Below, one piece after another: positions 51,280 to 60,068 of a stretch of 64,000 bases of DNA. The stretch is from CAWBRY01 sp963791295 (GTDB lineage: Bacteria > Bacteroidota > Bacteroidia > Chitinophagales > Chitinophagaceae). Under the pieces are notes generated by a model. The model made no database searches. It was not told the origin of the DNA and saw only the letters and a list, made by a program, of their open reading frames with translations. The stretch covers positions 186,001 to 250,000 of the forward strand of contig CAWBRY010000001.1 in NCBI GenBank assembly GCA_963791295.1, written 5' to 3'. A program made the position numbers and the translations under genes. The stretch's first letter is position 1, and each line of letters begins with the position of its first letter.

Positions 51280-52329
51280 TCACTCTTTCCTTCTGTCCAA
51301 CGTAAATCCTACTGTAGTACCAATATCCTCCCGGCTGCGTACGTGGATCGTCTGGCCATGCGCTTCAATAATGTGTTTGCAGATCGACAACCCCAGTCCG
51401 CTGCCGGTCACATCGATGCTGCGTCCTTCTTCCGTACGGTAGAACCTTTCAAAGATCCGTGACAGGTGTCTTTCCTGAATGCCGATGCCATCATCACTGA
51501 TCTCCACCAGGATGTGTTTCTCATCGGTATTATACATGCTGGCTACGATACTCCCGCCTTCTTTGCTGTATTTGATAGAATTTTCCAGGAGGTTTGTCAA
51601 TACCTGTCTTAATTTTTCTTTATCGGCATGCACTGTAAGAGGCGATTCGCATCCTTTTTTAATGCTACAGCGAATATGCCTGGCCTCGGCGTTGAGTGAC
51701 AATGATTCAAAGACATCTTTCACCAGGTCCTGAATAATGAAGTTTTGTTTATATAAAACCAATTCACCTCTTTCCAACTTGGAGATCTCATCGAGGTCAT
51801 TGAGTAAATGAGTAAGGCGTTCGACATTTTTGGAAGTCTTTTCCAAAAATTTCTTATTGACCTCTGGTTTTTCCAACGCGCCCTGCAATAAGGTGTCTAC
51901 ATATCCCTGGATGGCAAAAACAGGTGTCTTGAATTCATGTGAAAGATTTTGCAGGAATTCTTTTCGAAACTGTTCATTCTGGCGCAATAGTTCAATTTCC
52001 TGTTTGTTTTCCTTTGCCCAGGCTTCTACATCCTCCGTGACATCGTCAATGCTTTTCTGAGGAAGTATATATTTATAATAAGTCTCTTCTTTTTTGGTTG
52101 CCTTGGTCTGATAAATGAATTTATAGATGAGCTTTATCTTGCGATAAATAAATCGCTCCAAAAGAAAGGAGATCAACCAAAAACTTCCGAGAAATACCAC
52201 GGCAAAACCAATGAGACCGAAATACCATCTTTTTTCCACGTACCAAAGCAACGCCCCAATAGGTAAGGCCAGTATCAGTCCTGTGAAGGCGGAAAGCTGG
52301 CGGGGAGAGATGTTCTTGGCGGAGATCAT
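51280..52329 (-). CDS. PhoR-like membrane sensor histidine kinase
   Basis: A 349-residue kinase from the ATG at 52329 (a longer frame overlaps the response regulator and lacks homology). Two spans lie at about residues 12-55 with almost no periplasmic loop between them, so there is no external sensor domain, as in E. coli PhoR. Then follow the dimerisation/phosphoacceptor helix (NLSHEFKTPVFAIQGY, His near 130), the N-box LTNLLENSIKYS, ISDDGIGI, FERFYR and the GSGLGLSICKHII lid. The gene is 43 bases downstream of its regulator. With the Pho-like repeats around it, it is the likely phosphate sensor kinase. Confidence 0.88.
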   Translation of the reverse strand: MISAKNISPRQLSAFTGLILALPIGALLWYVEKRWYFGLIGFAVVFLGSFWLISFLLERFIYRKIKLIYKFIYQTKATKKEETYYKYILPQKSIDDVTEDVEAWAKENKQEIELLRQNEQFRKEFLQNLSHEFKTPVFAIQGYVDTLLQGALEKPEVNKKFLEKTSKNVERLTHLLNDLDEISKLERGELVLYKQNFIIQDLVKDVFESLSLNAEARHIRCSIKKGCESPLTVHADKEKLRQVLTNLLENSIKYSKEGGSIVASMYNTDEKHILVEISDDGIGIQERHLSRIFERFYRTEEGRSIDVTGSGLGLSICKHIIEAHGQTIHVRSREDIGTTVGFTLDRRKE

Positions 52330-52372
52330 GTCTAAGCTTATTGCAAGGTATAAGGTATTATCCTGAAAAAAG

Positions 52373-53050
52373 CTACAGCTCAAATTTATACCCGACACCC
52401 TTAACAGTGGTGATGCAGTCAATGCCAAGTTTCTGGCGGATCTTGCGGATATGAACATCGATGGTCCGGTCGCCAACGATCACATCGTTGCCCCAGACCT
52501 GGTTCAGGATCTCATTGCGAAGAAAAACCCGGCCGGGCTTGATGGCCAGGAGGTATAGCAGTTCGAATTCCTTTTTGGCGAGTATAATGTCCCTGTCATC
52601 CAGCTGGACAATAAACCTTTCGGGGTCGATAGTCAGGTTTTCGATTTTCAAGACCTTCGATTCCGTCTTGTTGAGCCTCCTGAAAAGGGCATTGATCCTG
52701 CTTAAAAACACCCGCGGACTGATCGGCTTACTAATGTAGTCGTCTGCTCCCGTCTCCAACCCCTTGATCTCTGTGCCTTCGTCATTGATAGCCGTGAGAA
52801 AAATGATCAGCGTGTCCTTAAATCCTGACTGGGCCCGAAGCAATTGGCAGACTTCCACGCCTGTCTTGCGCGGCATCATCACATCCAATACGATCAGGTC
52901 TGGCTGCGTTCTCCTTGCCTTTTCAAGGGCTTCATCTCCATCCTTGGCGGTAATCACCTCGTATCCTTCGTTGGAGAGATTGTATTTCAATATCTCCAGG
53001 ATATCCGGTTCATCATCTGCCACAAGCACTTTTCGCGCTTTGTTCTCCAT
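52373..53050 (-). CDS. PhoB-like OmpR-family response regulator
   Basis: A 225-residue two-domain regulator. The receiver domain has the acidic pair near DDEPD and the phosphoacceptor Asp56 in IVLDVMMP, with Thr and Lys (FLTA, YISKPISP) in the expected places. The C-terminal winged helix (about 130-225) has the OmpR/PhoB pattern (IEN-LTIDPERF, EFELLYLLAIKPGRVFLRNEILNQVWG, RTIDVHIRKIRQKLG). PhoB-type regulators bind as tandem dimers to 11-bp direct repeats, which fits the operators in this region. It lies upstream of its kinase. Confidence 0.92.
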   Translation of the reverse strand: MENKARKVLVADDEPDILEILKYNLSNEGYEVITAKDGDEALEKARRTQPDLIVLDVMMPRKTGVEVCQLLRAQSGFKDTLIIFLTAINDEGTEIKGLETGADDYISKPISPRVFLSRINALFRRLNKTESKVLKIENLTIDPERFIVQLDDRDIILAKKEFELLYLLAIKPGRVFLRNEILNQVWGNDVIVGDRTIDVHIRKIRQKLGIDCITTVKGVGYKFEL

Positions 53051-53112
53051 GCAGGAAAAATTTTGCGCAAACTACGTAGGAAAGAGTTGCTGATAAACTA
53101 AGCTATGATCCG

Positions 53113-53139
53113 TTTACGCAGACTTAATGATAAATTAAT
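53113..53139. promoter_or_regulatory. Possible Pho-like repeats in the divergent gap upstream of the response regulator
   Basis: TTTAC (53113), TTAAT (53124) and TTAAT (53135) are in 11-bp phase. The TTAAT units are nearly palindromic, so they could serve the regulator gene (autoregulation) or the divergent 743-residue protein gene. Weaker than the other three arrays. Confidence 0.35.
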
Positions 53140-53281
53140 ACGTTATAGGAAGTTCCGGATTTTTACCCTTTTTTGGCGATTTCAGGCAGCCAAAGCCTGA
53201 AAAATGCCGTCCAGAAAAGGATATTCCGCCATAACTAGGGTATATGGAAGGCGGGTGTTAATTTTGTATGATACGATCCTT

Positions 53282-55513
53282 ATGATAGCGACCACCAAAT
53301 ACTGTATTCTAGTCGGATTCATCCTGACCTCTTCCATTCTGTATAGCCAGGGTTTAAGCGTGCCGGACACCCTCCGGATCCCTTCTAATTTTAAGCCTGC
53401 CTTCAACCGGGAGCGTAATCATGACCTGATCAACAGCGAGCAGAAAATGATCATGGCGTCCGATGGCAAGGCAGATAATAGCTTTTCCCCCTCCGCGGAT
53501 GAAGAGATCAATTTCTGGTTAAACCTGGCTTTAATAAAGCGCGTCGACGGTATGCAGTATAATATTGAGACCGATAAAGAATTTGATCATCGGTTGAAAG
53601 TCAATTACCTCAAAGGACTTGAAAATATTCTTAGGTATTACCGAATGAACTGGAAATCCAGGTCGGGCAAATTGAACCCACTAATGTTACCAGATATCAT
53701 TCAGGCTTACCAGGATTGCATGAATAAGGACAGGGCAAATGAATCGATTGAAAAAATTGTGGAGCGGTTGCCGTATGATGCCGCTACCGTCATCATGAAT
53801 GCCGGAATTTTTAATAAGAATCCGGGATTTCCGGCGGGCCAAAGTAGCCTGATTAAAAAATACTGCGTTCTTCATCCGGAGTTAACATTGTTCACCTTAA
53901 AGGATAATCCTGACTGCCCATACGCAGAGAGCCTGATCAAGGCAGTTGCGACTTCTTATCCCCGGCAACTATACGATTATGCGGCAGCCAACAACCGCCT
54001 GGGTGCTATCATCCGCAATATTAAAGATGATGTATTTATCAGCTCAGTTTCGCGGATGGCTCGCAGCAAGAGTGGGCAACAATACTTTCCGTTCCTCGAT
54101 AATATTGTCAAAGGCAAGATGAGCTTTGAAGATATCGATGCTGTTAAGGACGATTCACTTCAATATTATAAGCTGCTCGTGAAAACGCAGATGGAATATG
54201 TAAATAGGGCGATGAACAGGGATACAGCTTTTGAGTTTGCGTCGCTGACGGACAAATTGGAAAGGAAGGCTCAAAGCGTTTTCGTCAATGTCATTAACGG
54301 TCTTCACGAAGAAGAAGACGTAGTACGTTTCAGGATCATTCAACCGTTGAATGCACAGGAATTGTTTTACCTGGCCGTGTCAAGTGATGGCATTATTTAT
54401 ACATCGAGTTTTGTGAAGGGCGTTTATCCGTTAATGATGAAAAAAATAAATCAACGGGGAGATTCGCTGTTGATGCTTTTGAACTTTGACAAGTACAGGA
54501 AGTTTATCAAGATGGCTGCAGGCTATAATACCCTGGGCAACTTCTTTGGAACCTTTCCAAACAAAAATGATAAATTTTCTTTGATGCAGGCTTTTACCGG
54601 TGGCCTGGAAAAGTCGGCCGGCCTGGAAGACGGAGTGGATGTCGCCGATTCATACGCCAGCATCCATGAAATTGATAAGCCATTGGCGGATTATATTCTC
54701 GCTCTCGTTAAACAGAATTACAATCGGAACCTTGCTCTGAATAATAAAAAGGGAATTGCGACCTATAATATACTTCAGAAACTATTTCTTTCTGCCGATA
54801 CAACAAAAGGAATCGATCTCACCAAGGAATTAGGCATCCCGCCTGTTTACACAGTTCCTTTTAAATCGTTGGTTAATGATAGCGGGCGAGTGATCATGCA
54901 AGTATTCTTTTATGGAGACAAAGATGGGCAGGGCATATTCCAGGGTTTTCTGAAAATGTTTAACCCTGCCAACTGGAGAGTAACCGCGGCTGACAGTTGG
55001 GTGGTGATCAATTCCATCAAGGGCCGACCGGTTTCTATCTATGCCAATAAAGCATTGCCGGAAGAAGGCGGGGAGGATGAAAGAGCGCAAAAGGAACTGG
55101 GAGATTATTTGGAAAAAAATAAGTTATATCCTACCGTCACGATCCATCGTGGTCATAGTTATTATGCCAACTCCACCATTGAGCAAATGTTTTCTTCTTC
55201 TAAAATAGTTTTCCTGGGTTCCTGCGGAGGTTATCATCTTATTCATGATGTGCTGGCCAAGGCGGAGGATGCCCATATCATTGCATCCAAGCAAATTGGC
55301 AAGACAGCAGTGAACAGGCCTTTCTTTCAACTACTAACGGAAAAGATCAGAAACGGCAGTAATATCGATTGGATACCATTCTGGGAAGAACTCGACAAAT
55401 TGATCCATGTCGAAGGGTTTGAAGATTATATTCCTCCTTATAAGAACCTCGGTGCTCTCTTCATCAAGGCTTATAAGATAGCCATGGAAAAGGATGAGGA
55501 GCGGGCGTTTTAA
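53282..55513 (+). CDS. Secreted 743-residue protein with candidate clan CD (caspase/separase-like) cysteine peptidase domain
   Basis: From the ATG at 53282, where a signal peptide starts (MIATTKYCILVGFILTSSILYSQ); the frame is open 26 codons further upstream. Residues of about 30-560 are helical and match no family I know. The C-terminal part (about 570-740) has a beta strand with TIHRGHSYY (His622, His625), then KIVFLGSCGGY (Cys648), then HIIASKQIGKTAVNRPFFQLL. A strand ending in His-x-Gly-His and a strand ending in Cys-Gly-Gly, 23-26 residues apart, is how clan CD peptidases place their dyad. The spacing is closest to separase. No T9SS tail is seen. Function unproven; substrate unknown. Confidence 0.7.
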   Translation: MIATTKYCILVGFILTSSILYSQGLSVPDTLRIPSNFKPAFNRERNHDLINSEQKMIMASDGKADNSFSPSADEEINFWLNLALIKRVDGMQYNIETDKEFDHRLKVNYLKGLENILRYYRMNWKSRSGKLNPLMLPDIIQAYQDCMNKDRANESIEKIVERLPYDAATVIMNAGIFNKNPGFPAGQSSLIKKYCVLHPELTLFTLKDNPDCPYAESLIKAVATSYPRQLYDYAAANNRLGAIIRNIKDDVFISSVSRMARSKSGQQYFPFLDNIVKGKMSFEDIDAVKDDSLQYYKLLVKTQMEYVNRAMNRDTAFEFASLTDKLERKAQSVFVNVINGLHEEEDVVRFRIIQPLNAQELFYLAVSSDGIIYTSSFVKGVYPLMMKKINQRGDSLLMLLNFDKYRKFIKMAAGYNTLGNFFGTFPNKNDKFSLMQAFTGGLEKSAGLEDGVDVADSYASIHEIDKPLADYILALVKQNYNRNLALNNKKGIATYNILQKLFLSADTTKGIDLTKELGIPPVYTVPFKSLVNDSGRVIMQVFFYGDKDGQGIFQGFLKMFNPANWRVTAADSWVVINSIKGRPVSIYANKALPEEGGEDERAQKELGDYLEKNKLYPTVTIHRGHSYYANSTIEQMFSSSKIVFLGSCGGYHLIHDVLAKAEDAHIIASKQIGKTAVNRPFFQLLTEKIRNGSNIDWIPFWEELDKLIHVEGFEDYIPPYKNLGALFIKAYKIAMEKDEERAF

Positions 55514-55525
55514 AGGTCTTCTCGT

Positions 55526-55533
55526 TAAATTTG
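55526..55533 (+). promoter_or_regulatory. -7 box for the ABC exporter
   Basis: TAAATTTG, a full match to TAnnTTTG. It supports transcription from about 55540 and a TTG start codon at 55555 with a leader of about 15 bases. Confidence 0.5.
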
Positions 55534-55554
55534 TAGATTATTCAATCCCCCGGT

Positions 55555-57330
55555 TTGCCCAACACGCAAAAAAGATTTTTTGATTTCGCCCTTTTGAGAA
55601 GGGTGTTCCGTTACGCTTCACCGTATAAGAGAAAGTTTTACTGGTCGGTAGTGATGGCAATCCTGCTGGCTGTCATCACGCCCGTGAGACCGATGCTCAT
55701 TCAGATGACCGTCGATAAGTACATTACGCATTCGATCGCTTACATGGTTGTCAATATTACCCTGATCCAAATCGCATTGATCCTCGTTGAAACATTCATG
55801 CGCTTTCTTTTTTCTTTTATGACTGCCACTTTGGGACAATCGGTAGTGAGGGACCTGCGTGTTGCGACCTATAAGAAAATTGTAGGACTGAACCTTTCAC
55901 AATTTGATAGAACACCCATCGGCACACTAACAACGCGGACCATCAATGACATTGAGTCCATCAATGATATATTTTCAGATGGCCTGGTACCTATTATTGC
56001 CGACCTGCTTTCAATAGTTTGTGTACTGGGTTATATGTTGTGGGCAGATTGGCGCCTGACTTTGATAGCGCTGATCCCTTTTCCGATCATTTTGTTAGCG
56101 ACCTATTATTTTAAAGAAAGTATAAATCGCTCGTTCTTCCGGGTACGCAATGCCGTTGCCAGTCTGAATGCTTTTGTGCAGGAACATTTGACGGGAATGC
56201 AGGTGGTGCAAGCATTTGCAGCCGAAGGAAGAGAGTTGGAGAAATTTAAGAAGATCAACAAGGAACACCGCAATGCGAATATCAAGGCCATCTTTGCTTA
56301 TTCCGTATTCTTTCCTGTTGTGGAAATTGTGCTGGCTCTTTCTATCGGTTTGATCGTTTGGTGGACGTCGCGGGAAGCATTGCAATTACAACAGAGCCAG
56401 CAAGGGGCCGTTGTTGCGTTTATTCTTTGCCTCAACCTGATCTTTCGTCCCCTTCGTGTGATTGCCGATAAATTCAATGTATTACAAATGGGCATCATCG
56501 CCAGTGAACGGGTATTTAAAGTAATGGACAATGATGATTTCATTCAGCCATCAAAAGAAGGAGCATATGCGCCACCAGGAAAACTAAAAGGAAAGATCGA
56601 ACTGGACAAGGTTTGGTTTGCTTATACCGGCGACAACTATGTTCTGAGGGATATAAATTTCACGGTAAATCCTGGTGAGACGGTTGCCATTGTAGGTCAT
56701 ACGGGCAGTGGAAAAACCACCATCATCAGCCTGCTTAACCGGTTATATCATATTCAAAAGGGGGAGATCCGGATCGATGAAGTAAATATTGAAAATTATC
56801 AATTGGATATCTTAAGAAAAAATGTTGGAGTGGTATTGCAGGATGTATTTCTTTTTTCTGGTTCTGTAATGGATAACATCACGCTGCGAAATCCGGAGAT
56901 TTCAAGGGAAAGGGTCATTGCCGCCGCAAAGTTGATCGAACTCCATGACTTCATCATGGAACTGCCCGGAGGCTACGATTTCAATGTGATGGAAAGGGGA
57001 GCCACACTTTCGATGGGTCAGCGTCAATTGTTGTCATTTATCCGGGCACTCCTTTACGATCCCTCCATTCTCATCCTGGATGAGGCGACATCTTCCGTGG
57101 ACACAGAAAGCGAGATGCTCATACAGCATGCAATCGACACGTTGATCCAGGGCCGAACCTCCATCGTCATTGCGCATCGGCTGTCGACCATTCGAAAAGC
57201 GAATAAGATCATCGTGCTGGATAAAGGAGAGATAAAAGAAATAGGAACCCATGCAGATTTAATTGAAAGACAAGGGTTTTACTACAAACTCTACCAGCTC
57301 CAATTTGATAAGAAATTCAAAGTCGCATAG
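55555..57330 (+). CDS. MsbA-type ABC exporter (fused membrane and ATPase domains)
   Basis: A 591-residue half-transporter. The start is a TTG at 55555; the next ATG would remove part of the first span. The six-helix membrane domain (about 20-320) is followed by the ATPase (about 350-591) with Walker A GHTGSGKTT, the Q-loop VVLQDVFLFSG, signature LSMGQRQLLSF (a variant of LSGGQ with Met for the first Gly), Walker B SILILDEATSS and the H-loop IAHRLST. Such homodimers flip lipid A core, lipids or drugs. The position between a lipid-remodelling region and the ATP synthase gives no clear hint. Confidence 0.92.
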   Translation: MPNTQKRFFDFALLRRVFRYASPYKRKFYWSVVMAILLAVITPVRPMLIQMTVDKYITHSIAYMVVNITLIQIALILVETFMRFLFSFMTATLGQSVVRDLRVATYKKIVGLNLSQFDRTPIGTLTTRTINDIESINDIFSDGLVPIIADLLSIVCVLGYMLWADWRLTLIALIPFPIILLATYYFKESINRSFFRVRNAVASLNAFVQEHLTGMQVVQAFAAEGRELEKFKKINKEHRNANIKAIFAYSVFFPVVEIVLALSIGLIVWWTSREALQLQQSQQGAVVAFILCLNLIFRPLRVIADKFNVLQMGIIASERVFKVMDNDDFIQPSKEGAYAPPGKLKGKIELDKVWFAYTGDNYVLRDINFTVNPGETVAIVGHTGSGKTTIISLLNRLYHIQKGEIRIDEVNIENYQLDILRKNVGVVLQDVFLFSGSVMDNITLRNPEISRERVIAAAKLIELHDFIMELPGGYDFNVMERGATLSMGQRQLLSFIRALLYDPSILILDEATSSVDTESEMLIQHAIDTLIQGRTSIVIAHRLSTIRKANKIIVLDKGEIKEIGTHADLIERQGFYYKLYQLQFDKKFKVA

Positions 57331-57387
57331 GCTCGTTTTAATCGCTCCAATTTTAGGTAGATTGAACGTTTTTCACCCCCGCACCCT

Positions 57388-57395
57388 TATCTTTG
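57388..57395 (+). promoter_or_regulatory. -7 box for the ATP synthase operon
   Basis: TATCTTTG, a full match to TAnnTTTG, 18 bases before the atpB ATG. Confidence 0.5.
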
Positions 57396-57413
57396 CCGCA
57401 AATTTCAAACGTT

Positions 57414-58595
57414 ATGGCTTCTGTACCAATCAAATGCATATTGGTAGCGGCTTTCGGCTTAATTTATTCTACTATTTTTTCACCGGCAATAGCACAGGGA
57501 GAAGGCGATCATTTGGAGAAGCACGGTGAGGAGAAAAAGGAGAAGAAATTATTCGATGCCAATGAGGTCATTTTTGGTCATATAATGGATGCTCACGAGT
57601 TTCATTTTCTGTCCTGGAGAAGCGGTGACGGCAAACAGCATCATGCCACGATTCCCTTACCTGTTATTTTATACTCACCTCAGAGAGGAGTAACCACATT
57701 TTTTTCTTCAGCATTTCATCATGGCGAGCATGCGCACAAAGGCTATACCTTATTGACCGAAGAAAAAATAGCTGAATGGAAACTTGACCCCAAGAAATAT
57801 AATATCGGGCAAATAGTGGGTGTCAACGATGCGGGCGAATTGGACAGTAGTGTAAAAGTTTATGATCTATCACTAACGCGCAATGTTGTGCAAATGCTCC
57901 TTGCTTTGGGTTTATTGGTGTGGATCATGCTTTCCATTGCACGGCGATATAATCGGGGAGAAGGTGTTCATTCGGCTCCAAAGGGAATGCAAAATGCGAT
58001 GGAGACCGTCATCAATTTTATTAAGGACGATGTCGCGCGTCCCAACCTCGGACATAAGTATCAGAAATACCTGCCCTACTTACTCACCGTATTTTTCTTT
58101 ATACTGATCAATAATATTGTGGGACTGATTCCGGGCACGGCTAATGTTACGGGCAATATCACTTTTACGATGGTGTTGGCAGCGATTTCGTTTATCGTCA
58201 TTTTGGCCAGCAGCAATAAGCATTATTGGGGACACATATTTAATCCGCCCGTACCCATGGGGATCAAACCCATATTGGTGCCTGTTGAGATCCTGGGAGT
58301 CTTTACAAAGCCATTTGCATTGATGATACGGTTATTCGCCAACATGGTTGCCGGTCATATATTGATCATTTGTCTGGTATCCCTGATATTTATTTTTGCA
58401 GGATTGAACAAGTTTGCAGGGATTGGATTTTCGCCCCTGTCAATTGCGTTTACGGTTTTCATTTATTTTATTGAAATCCTCGTCGCCTTTCTGCAAGCGT
58501 ATATCTTTACTTTCCTGACCGCCGTATTTATTGGCCAGGCCATGGAAGGTAGTCACCATGATGTCGATGGGCATGCGGATGACGTAATGATTTGA
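57414..58595 (+). CDS. atpB: F0F1 ATP synthase subunit a with exported N-terminal extension
   Basis: A 393-residue protein, longer than the about 270 of E. coli. The ATG at 57414 starts a signal peptide (MASVPIKCILVAAFGLIYST, cleavage near AQGEG). About 130 His- and Lys-rich residues that should face the periplasm follow, a form typical of Bacteroidota. The membrane part (from about 160) has the conserved helix MIRLFANMVAGH with the essential Arg of the proton channel and FLQAYIFTFLTAVFIG. Two half-channels between this Arg and the c-ring carry protons. First gene of the atp operon, overlapping the possible upstream start of atpE. Confidence 0.95.
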   Translation: MASVPIKCILVAAFGLIYSTIFSPAIAQGEGDHLEKHGEEKKEKKLFDANEVIFGHIMDAHEFHFLSWRSGDGKQHHATIPLPVILYSPQRGVTTFFSSAFHHGEHAHKGYTLLTEEKIAEWKLDPKKYNIGQIVGVNDAGELDSSVKVYDLSLTRNVVQMLLALGLLVWIMLSIARRYNRGEGVHSAPKGMQNAMETVINFIKDDVARPNLGHKYQKYLPYLLTVFFFILINNIVGLIPGTANVTGNITFTMVLAAISFIVILASSNKHYWGHIFNPPVPMGIKPILVPVEILGVFTKPFALMIRLFANMVAGHILIICLVSLIFIFAGLNKFAGIGFSPLSIAFTVFIYFIEILVAFLQAYIFTFLTAVFIGQAMEGSHHDVDGHADDVMI

Positions 58596-58615
58596 GTTTT
58601 TTTTATCAATATAAA

Positions 58616-58873
58616 ATGAGCATTATGGATTTATTGTATGTTTTGTTAAGCACAACACCTTTTGCAAATGCAGGAGGAGCCATTGGCGCCGGCTTGGGTG
58701 CCATTGGAGCCGGCATTGGCATTGGCCAGATCGGTAAGGGCGCGGTGGAAGCCATTGCCCGTCAACCGGAAGCGCTGAATGATATCCGTAGCAACATGAT
58801 CCTGACTGCCGCCCTGGTAGAAGGAGCCGCGTTGTTTGCGATCATCATCGGTCTTTTGGCGATGGTGTTGTAG
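58616..58873 (+). CDS. atpE: F0F1 ATP synthase subunit c
   Basis: An 85-residue two-helix proteolipid; starts at 58616 or 58625 are both possible. Helix 1 is glycine-rich (GAIGAGLGAIGAGIGIGQIGKGAV), the loop is EAIARQPEA with the RQP turn, and helix 2 carries the ion-binding Glu in ALVEGAALFA. A Gln is present in helix 1 (GIGQ), as in sodium-type rings, but the residue after the Glu is Gly rather than Ser or Thr, so proton use is more likely. A strong hairpin follows the gene. Confidence 0.95.
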   Translation: MSIMDLLYVLLSTTPFANAGGAIGAGLGAIGAGIGIGQIGKGAVEAIARQPEALNDIRSNMILTAALVEGAALFAIIIGLLAMVL

Positions 58874-58884
58874 ACACAAGAAAT

Positions 58885-58923
58885 AACTGCATCCAATGCA
58901 CAGGGCGGAGGATGCAGTTTTTA
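58885..58923 (+). terminator. Intra-operon hairpin between atpE and atpF
   Basis: A perfect 10-bp stem (58885-58894 with 58910-58919) and a 15-base loop, then a short T tract ending TTTTTAG (the last two stem bases included). It looks like a partial terminator or a 3' stabiliser, which would raise the amount of subunit c message over the downstream genes. Confidence 0.65.
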
Positions 58924-58954
58924 GAAAGTTCATTTATTATTTCAATTTGTTTCT

Positions 58955-59449
58955 ATGCAATTACTTACTCCTGGACTCGGATTGATTATTTGGACGATCC
59001 TGGCCTTCCTGATCGTTTTTTTCATTTTGAAAAAATTTGCCTGGCCCGCCATTGTGGGAGGGTTAAAGAAAAGGGAGGAATCCATTGCTGATTCTTTGGC
59101 AACGGCTGAAAGGGTGAGAGCTGAAATGGCTCAGTTGAAAAATGAAAATGAAGAATTGTTGGCCAAGGCCCGTGAGGAAAGAGGCCAGATGCTAAAAGAA
59201 GCAAGAGAGACGAAGGAAAGGATCATTAATGAAGCAAAAGAGCAGGCGAAAATCGAAGCTAATAAAATCATTACCGAATCACAGGCTGCAATCGACACGC
59301 AAAAGATGGCTGCCCTCACTGATGTGAAGAACCAGGTGGGAAAATTAGTCATTGAGGTAAGCGAAAAAATATTGAGGCGGGAATTAAAAGACCGGGAAGC
59401 ACAGGAAGCGCACATCAAAGAAATGGTCAACGAAGTAAAATTGAATTAA
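58955..59449 (+). CDS. atpF: F0F1 ATP synthase subunit b
   Basis: A 164-residue protein. A single N-terminal span (about 7-27, LGLIIWTILAFLIVFFILKKF) is followed by a long charged alpha-helix rich in Ala, Glu and Lys that forms the peripheral stalk. Length and layout are normal. It is translated after an 81-bp gap containing the hairpin and precedes atpH by 14 bases. Confidence 0.95.
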   Translation: MQLLTPGLGLIIWTILAFLIVFFILKKFAWPAIVGGLKKREESIADSLATAERVRAEMAQLKNENEELLAKAREERGQMLKEARETKERIINEAKEQAKIEANKIITESQAAIDTQKMAALTDVKNQVGKLVIEVSEKILRRELKDREAQEAHIKEMVNEVKLN

Positions 59450-59463
59450 CTCCTGGAAATCTT

Positions 59464-60027
59464 ATGCCAAATCCACGTCTAGCATCCCGGTACGCAAAAG
59501 CACTCCTCGACCTCGCCATTGAAAAAGGCCAGGTGGAAGAAGTATTTAAGGATGTGCAGTGGTTGCAAGAAGCATGCAGGACCAGCCGCGAATTTGTAAA
59601 TGTGCTCAAGAGTCCTATTCTAAAGATTGATAAAAAAGAAAAGGTCGTGGGTGCGGTCATTCGCGGGAAGGTTAGCGAGGTTACAGCAGCGTTTGTGCAA
59701 TTGATGATCCGCAAGAACAGGGAACATTTTTTACCAGAAGTCATTCCTTCCTTCATCACGCAGTACAAGGCGCACAAAAATATTTACGCAGTGCGGCTAA
59801 CAACGGTAGCGCCATTGAGCGAAGAACTTAAGAATGCCATCCTTTCGCAGATCAGGGCAACCTCCGATATGCAGAATATCGAATTGGAAACCGTGGTCAA
59901 TGAGAAACTGGTTGGTGGATTTGTATTGGAAGCAGGGGATCAATTGATCGATGGAAGTATTGCCTATGATTTGAAGAATATTGCGAAGCAGTTTGAAAAC
60001 AATGATTTCATTTATAAGATCCGATAG
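59464..60027 (+). CDS. atpH: F0F1 ATP synthase subunit delta
   Basis: A 187-residue soluble protein that links the F1 crown to the b stalk. The N-terminal helical bundle starts with the typical ASRYAKALLDLAIEKGQVEEV; the C-terminal part shows LETVVNEKLVGGFVLEAGDQLIDGSI. Normal length. 41 bases upstream of atpA. Confidence 0.95.
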   Translation: MPNPRLASRYAKALLDLAIEKGQVEEVFKDVQWLQEACRTSREFVNVLKSPILKIDKKEKVVGAVIRGKVSEVTAAFVQLMIRKNREHFLPEVIPSFITQYKAHKNIYAVRLTTVAPLSEELKNAILSQIRATSDMQNIELETVVNEKLVGGFVLEAGDQLIDGSIAYDLKNIAKQFENNDFIYKIR

Positions 60028-60068
60028 TTTGAAACAAGAAGCACTTAATGCATTAAATAAGAATCAAC

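Noticed and set aside
52330..52476. Longer start for the sensor kinase overlapping the response regulator
   Set aside because: The added residues do not form a sensor or a membrane span and overlap the conserved end of the regulator gene.
58616..58873. Sodium-type c-ring
   Set aside because: Gln is present in helix 1, but the residue after the essential Glu is Gly rather than Ser/Thr, so the full sodium ligand set is lacking.
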